The position numbers and the translations under genes were made by a program. Source: Synechococcus sp. WH 8016 (lineage in GTDB: Bacteria > Cyanobacteriota > Cyanobacteriia > PCC-6307 > Cyanobiaceae). From it: DNA of 64,000 bases. Location: assembly GCF_000230675.1 (NCBI RefSeq), contig NZ_AGIK01000001.1, positions 620,001-684,000 of the forward strand, read 5' to 3'. The notes under the pieces are model-generated. The model did no database searches, had not been told where the DNA came from, and was given only the letters and a program-made list of their open reading frames with translations. Shown one piece after another: positions 60,991 through 64,000 of this stretch (position 1 is its first letter; each line of letters opens with the position of its first letter).

Positions 60991-62130
60991 TCAACGGCGA
61001 TCAGCCATCAGGCCCGCAAATCGGGCGAAATGATGATCTGCATCGTGGGGGCCTGGACTGGCTTCAGGGTGATATTGAACGCCAAACACCGGTTGATTCC
61101 GATGGGCCAAGGCCGCCACGGTGCGGTCGTTCAAGTTGAAATGCGTCACCTCTACTTGGTCCGCAGGCAAGGACGCTGCATCAAGAGCAAAACCGTGGTT
61201 TTGGCTCGTGATTTCCACCTGACCAGTGCTGCCACAAGGGTGGTTGAGGCCACGATGGCCGTAGGCCAACTTGAAGGTTGTGCCCCCGAGGGCCAATCCC
61301 AAAATTTGATGCCCCAGGCAGATCCCAAACATCGGCAGCTGCCTGTGCTCCAGAAGATTCCGGGCCAGGGTGATGCCCGATTGCACAGCCGCTGGATCAC
61401 CAGGTCCGTTGGACAGAAAAACACCTTCAGGCTCGTAGGAGAGCACGGTCTTGATATCGGTGTTACCGGGCAAAACGGTTAGGTCACAGCCGTGGCTAAC
61501 CAGTCGTTCAAGAATCGCCCGCTTGATCCCGAAATCAATGGCTACAACCCGATAAGGGCGCTCAGGACGCGTTTGGAACCGTTGATCAAACGGGACGCCG
61601 CAGGGCTTCGTCCACTTGTAGGCGGTTGGGGTCGACACCTGGTCAGCCAAGTTGAGCCCCTCCATCGAAGGGGCTTGCTTGAGTTCCTCTAAAAGCTCAA
61701 GAGCTGGGCGACCATCGCTGCTGATCACGCCGTTCATGGGGCCCAATTCGCGTAGGTGCCTCACCAGAGCTCGGGTATCCACGCCGTGAATTCCGATCAC
61801 ACCGTTTTGCTCCATCCATTCAGGAAGGGATTGTTGACTGCGCCAGTTGCTCGCTTGAGGGGCCAGTTGCCTCACGATCAAGCCCCGGGCGTGAGGTTGA
61901 TCCGCCTCTTGATCATCTGAATTGACACCCGTATTGCCGATCTCCGGATAGGTAAAGGTGATCAGCTGACCTGAGTAACTGGGATCGGTCAGGACCTCTT
62001 GGTATCCCGTCATTCCGGTGTTGAACACCACCTCGCCGATCACGCTGCCGCGCTGACCACAGGCAAAGCCCTCGAGAACCGTGCCGTCCTGCAGGACCAG
62101 ACGCGCTGTGAATGGGTTAAGAGCGGTCAT
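60991..62130 (-). CDS. carA: Carbamoyl-phosphate synthase small subunit
   Basis: A 379-residue glutaminase subunit. The N-terminal domain ([40 protein letters not shown]) is followed by a class I amidotransferase: the cysteine is in [17 protein letters not shown] and the histidine and glutamate are in [15 protein letters not shown]. It gives ammonia to CarB for carbamoyl phosphate, the precursor of arginine and pyrimidines. It lies 30 bases downstream of trpD and probably shares its transcript. Confidence 0.96.
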   Translation of the reverse strand: MTALNPFTARLVLQDGTVLEGFACGQRGSVIGEVVFNTGMTGYQEVLTDPSYSGQLITFTYPEIGNTGVNSDDQEADQPHARGLIVRQLAPQASNWRSQQSLPEWMEQNGVIGIHGVDTRALVRHLRELGPMNGVISSDGRPALELLEELKQAPSMEGLNLADQVSTPTAYKWTKPCGVPFDQRFQTRPERPYRVVAIDFGIKRAILERLVSHGCDLTVLPGNTDIKTVLSYEPEGVFLSNGPGDPAAVQSGITLARNLLEHRQLPMFGICLGHQILGLALGGTTFKLAYGHRGLNHPCGSTGQVEITSQNHGFALDAASLPADQVEVTHFNLNDRTVAALAHRNQPVFGVQYHPEASPGPHDADHHFARFAGLMADRR

Positions 62131-62160
62131 TAGCAGAAGCGAGTGTCAGCCATGGCCTCT

Positions 62161-63207
62161 TCATTCTTCCTTGCGACCTTCCAAGGCATCGCGGAGAGAC
62201 ACAAGTCGATGCCACGGCTGCGCTTCCCCCAAGCTTGTCAAAGCCTGTTGAACACCCTTGGACAGATCAGACTGAAGGCCTGCAGCCCAAAGGACCAGCG
62301 CCGTGTTCAAGGCGACGGCATCCCGGTGCGCAGCAGGAGCTTCACCCTTTAAGACCGCCTCAAGAATCTGCTGATTGGTCACCAAATCCCCACCCTTTAA
62401 GGCCTCCAGGGGAGCAGAGGTCAAGCCAACATCAGAGGCGCTGAGTTGATCGGAACGAATCGTTCCGTTCTCAAGAATGCGTAGTTGATTCGCTCCCTCC
62501 AGCGAAGCTTCATCCAGCCCTCCCGCGCCATGCACCACCACGGCGCGCTTGAGCCCCAGTTGTTGTAGGGCCTCCGCCATCGGATCCAACAGGTCCGTTT
62601 TGGCAACACCGAGAACTTGCGCCTCTGGGGTGAGTGGGTTCACCAGAGGGCCGAGCAGATTGAAAACCGTTCGCACCCCCAAACTGCGGCGAAGCGGAGC
62701 GAGGTTTACGAGTGCTGGATGCCATGCAGGAGCAAAGAGGAACGTCACTCCCGATGCAGGTAAGGCTCCAACCACTGTTTCCAATGGAGCCTTGAGTTGC
62801 AATCCCAATCCCTCAAGAACATCGGCGGAGCCGACCTTTCCACTGGCGCTGCGGTTGCCATGTTTGGCGACATTGGCCCCACAGGCCGCCGCTGTGAAGG
62901 CAACAGCCGTTGAAATATTGAAGGTGTTAGCTCCATCTCCACCTGTGCCACAGGTGTCGACAAGAGCAAGGTTTGGTTTCGCGTTTGGAAGCGCACACGC
63001 CTTGCGCAAAACCTGGGCCATCGCGGCGAGTTCCGTGCCTTGAACGTCGCGTGCGCGCAAAGCCGCAAGAAATGCACCGGTCTGAACGGGCGTGAGCTCT
63101 TCCGCCAGCCAAGCCTCCATCAGTGCAGAAGCATCCTCCTTGGACAGAACGTTCCCTCCCAACAACTGCTCAAGAAGTTGGGGCCAGGACGCTGATGCAG
63201 TGACCAT
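62161..63207 (-). CDS. trpD: Anthranilate phosphoribosyltransferase
   Basis: A 348-residue enzyme of tryptophan synthesis from [18 protein letters not shown]. The PRPP-binding loop [20 protein letters not shown] and the [20 protein letters not shown] stretch are intact. The frame stays open far upstream through a terminator-like hairpin, but homologues begin here. The usual length is about 340. That hairpin sits 37-62 bases before the start and may act in attenuation. Confidence 0.95.
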   Translation of the reverse strand: MVTASASWPQLLEQLLGGNVLSKEDASALMEAWLAEELTPVQTGAFLAALRARDVQGTELAAMAQVLRKACALPNAKPNLALVDTCGTGGDGANTFNISTAVAFTAAACGANVAKHGNRSASGKVGSADVLEGLGLQLKAPLETVVGALPASGVTFLFAPAWHPALVNLAPLRRSLGVRTVFNLLGPLVNPLTPEAQVLGVAKTDLLDPMAEALQQLGLKRAVVVHGAGGLDEASLEGANQLRILENGTIRSDQLSASDVGLTSAPLEALKGGDLVTNQQILEAVLKGEAPAAHRDAVALNTALVLWAAGLQSDLSKGVQQALTSLGEAQPWHRLVSLRDALEGRKEE

Positions 63208-63237
63208 GAGAGAAACGCGATTGAAGTGTCTGCTCAG

Positions 63238-63269
63238 AAAAAAGCCCGGTGTGCAGATGCACGCCGGGC
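63238..63269 (-). promoter_or_regulatory. Terminator-like hairpin in the trpD leader (possible attenuator)
   Basis: On the minus strand the stem GCCCGG/CCGGGC (63264-63269 with 63244-63249) continues into an inner GTGC pairing and is followed by six T. It lies upstream of trpD on the coding strand, not after any minus-strand gene. So it either attenuates trpD or ends an unannotated short RNA that starts between 63270 and 63416. Confidence 0.6.
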
Positions 63270-63416
63270 CGGATGATGGGGACATCTCCACTATCACCCA
63301 CAAACCAGGCAATGACCAGATAAAGAAGTAACTAGCTATGACTCTCGAAGTCAGCGGTTGCGGACCAACTTCTAACCAAGACGAATGCCTAGGTTGATAG
63401 CTGTTCTGCACCAGGC

Positions 63417-64000
63417 ATGGCCGCCTTCCGTCTCGATTTGATCGGTCGCTATCTGCGTCCGCACCGTCGCACGGTTCTGGTGGGAGCCCTAACGCTGGTG
63501 GTGGTGAATATTCTCAGCGTCACCATCCCGCTTGAGGTGAGACGGGTCATTGATGACCTACAAGACGGTTTCGCAATCTCCGACGTGCTCCGTCAAGCCG
63601 GCTTCATCGTGTTGCTGGCCACAAGCATGGGGATTGCGCGGCTGATTTCGCGTCAGCTGGTGTTTGGGGTTGGGCGGCAAGTTGAAGTGGAATTGCGCCA
63701 AAAGTTATTCGATCAAATGTTGCTGCAGGAACCCGGCTGGGTGCAGCAAACCGGCAGCGGCGAAATTATTAGCCGTGCCACAAGCGATGTTGAAAACGTA
63801 AGAAGGCTTCTTGGCTTTGCCGTCCTCAGCCTGACCAACACCGTCCTGGCTTACGCCTTCACACTCCCAGCGATGTTGGCCATTGATCCAGGACTAACCG
63901 TGGCAGCGATCGCCTTGTATCCGGTCATGCTCGGATCTGTGCGCTTGTTTGGCGGCCGAATGATGCGCCAACAGCGACGCCAACAGGAAGATTTGGCGGG
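63417..64000 (+). CDS. ABC exporter, membrane domain, N-terminal part
   Basis: The gene runs off the right edge; 194 residues are visible from [20 protein letters not shown]. This is a type-1 exporter transmembrane domain: hydrophobic spans, then [19 protein letters not shown] and [20 protein letters not shown], which couple to the ATPase. The ATPase domain lies beyond the window. Lipid, peptide or drug export are all possible. It is divergent from trpD with 209 bases between starts. Confidence 0.9.
   Translation, partial: MAAFRLDLIGRYLRPHRRTVLVGALTLVVVNILSVTIPLEVRRVIDDLQDGFAISDVLRQAGFIVLLATSMGIARLISRQLVFGVGRQVEVELRQKLFDQMLLQEPGWVQQTGSGEIISRATSDVENVRRLLGFAVLSLTNTVLAYAFTLPAMLAIDPGLTVAAIALYPVMLGSVRLFGGRMMRQQRRQQEDLA

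Noticed and set aside
1-64000. CRISPR arrays, insertion sequences, prophage, tRNA or rRNA genes
   Set aside because: None was recognised; the only multi-copy sequences seen are the sRNA elements at 49.3-51.3 kb and coding repeats in rlmB.

Overview
The window reads as chromosome of a marine picocyanobacterium, most likely a marine Synechococcus. The evidence is phycobilisome core gene apcF, photosystem II factor psb28, chlorophyll regulator gun4, an SLH-domain Som-type porin, cyanobacterial glnA, sipA, a PAM68-like gene and sRNAs of the cyanobacterial Yfr1 and Yfr2 types. No rRNA, tRNA, CRISPR array, insertion sequence or prophage was recognised. The strain was not identified.

Layout. 1-2.6 kb (mostly minus): start of a response regulator, a large outer-membrane porin whose ribosome-binding region is complementary to Yfr1, and sipA. 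2.7-7.5 kb (plus): bioY-lspA-FHA/PBP1-GTPase, joined by ATGA overlaps. 7.4-11.3 kb: a PLP decarboxylase with a coupled small membrane protein, tadA, alanine-glyoxylate aminotransferase and apcF. 11.5-13.1 kb: glnA with a candidate NtcA promoter and a clear terminator. 13.7-16.8 kb: a two-gene operon in which an arginase and a urea transporter each carry a calmodulin-like EF-hand domain. 16.9-20.7 kb: small orphan genes and a methyltransferase. 20.6-25.6 kb: anti-sigma-type ATPase, gun4, mnmH, psb28 and two AI-2E-family permeases. 25.5-32.1 kb (minus): flavin reductase, secF, secD, pdhB, a 31-residue membrane ORF, DUF3082 gene, ispE and rsmA. 32.1-39.4 kb: a kinase, yraN, a second kinase-like ATPase, a pentapeptide protein, rlmH, an SGNH hydrolase, a GAF protein and umuDC behind a LexA box. 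39.5-43 kb: an accessory stretch with an FAD monooxygenase, unknown small genes and a HExxH protein. 43-46.7 kb: dnaG, an EamA permease and a lipoprotein. 46.7-51.4 kb: gene-poor, with an sRNA cluster. 51.4-63.2 kb: ruvA, rpsO and PAM68-like on plus, then a long minus series dnaE, gatA, DUF1816, rlmB, mrnC, STAS, carA, trpD. The window ends inside an ABC exporter gene.

Two systems stand out. First, arginase (makes urea and ornithine) and a urea channel overlap by 11 bases and both have three intact EF-hand loops, N-terminal in one and C-terminal in the other. This suggests calcium control of arginine breakdown and urea movement. Second, between 49.3 and 51.3 kb there are three Yfr1-type RNAs (plus strand) and two Yfr2-type RNAs (minus strand) around two tiny membrane-protein genes. 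The Yfr1 core motif is perfectly complementary over 9 bases to the 5' part of both Yfr2-type RNAs. The Yfr2 stems show compensatory base changes, and the porin at the start of the window carries a matching Yfr1 target site.

All functions come from reading motifs and translated sequences; no database search was possible. Gene starts were adjusted where an internal start fits the family or a translational overlap better.
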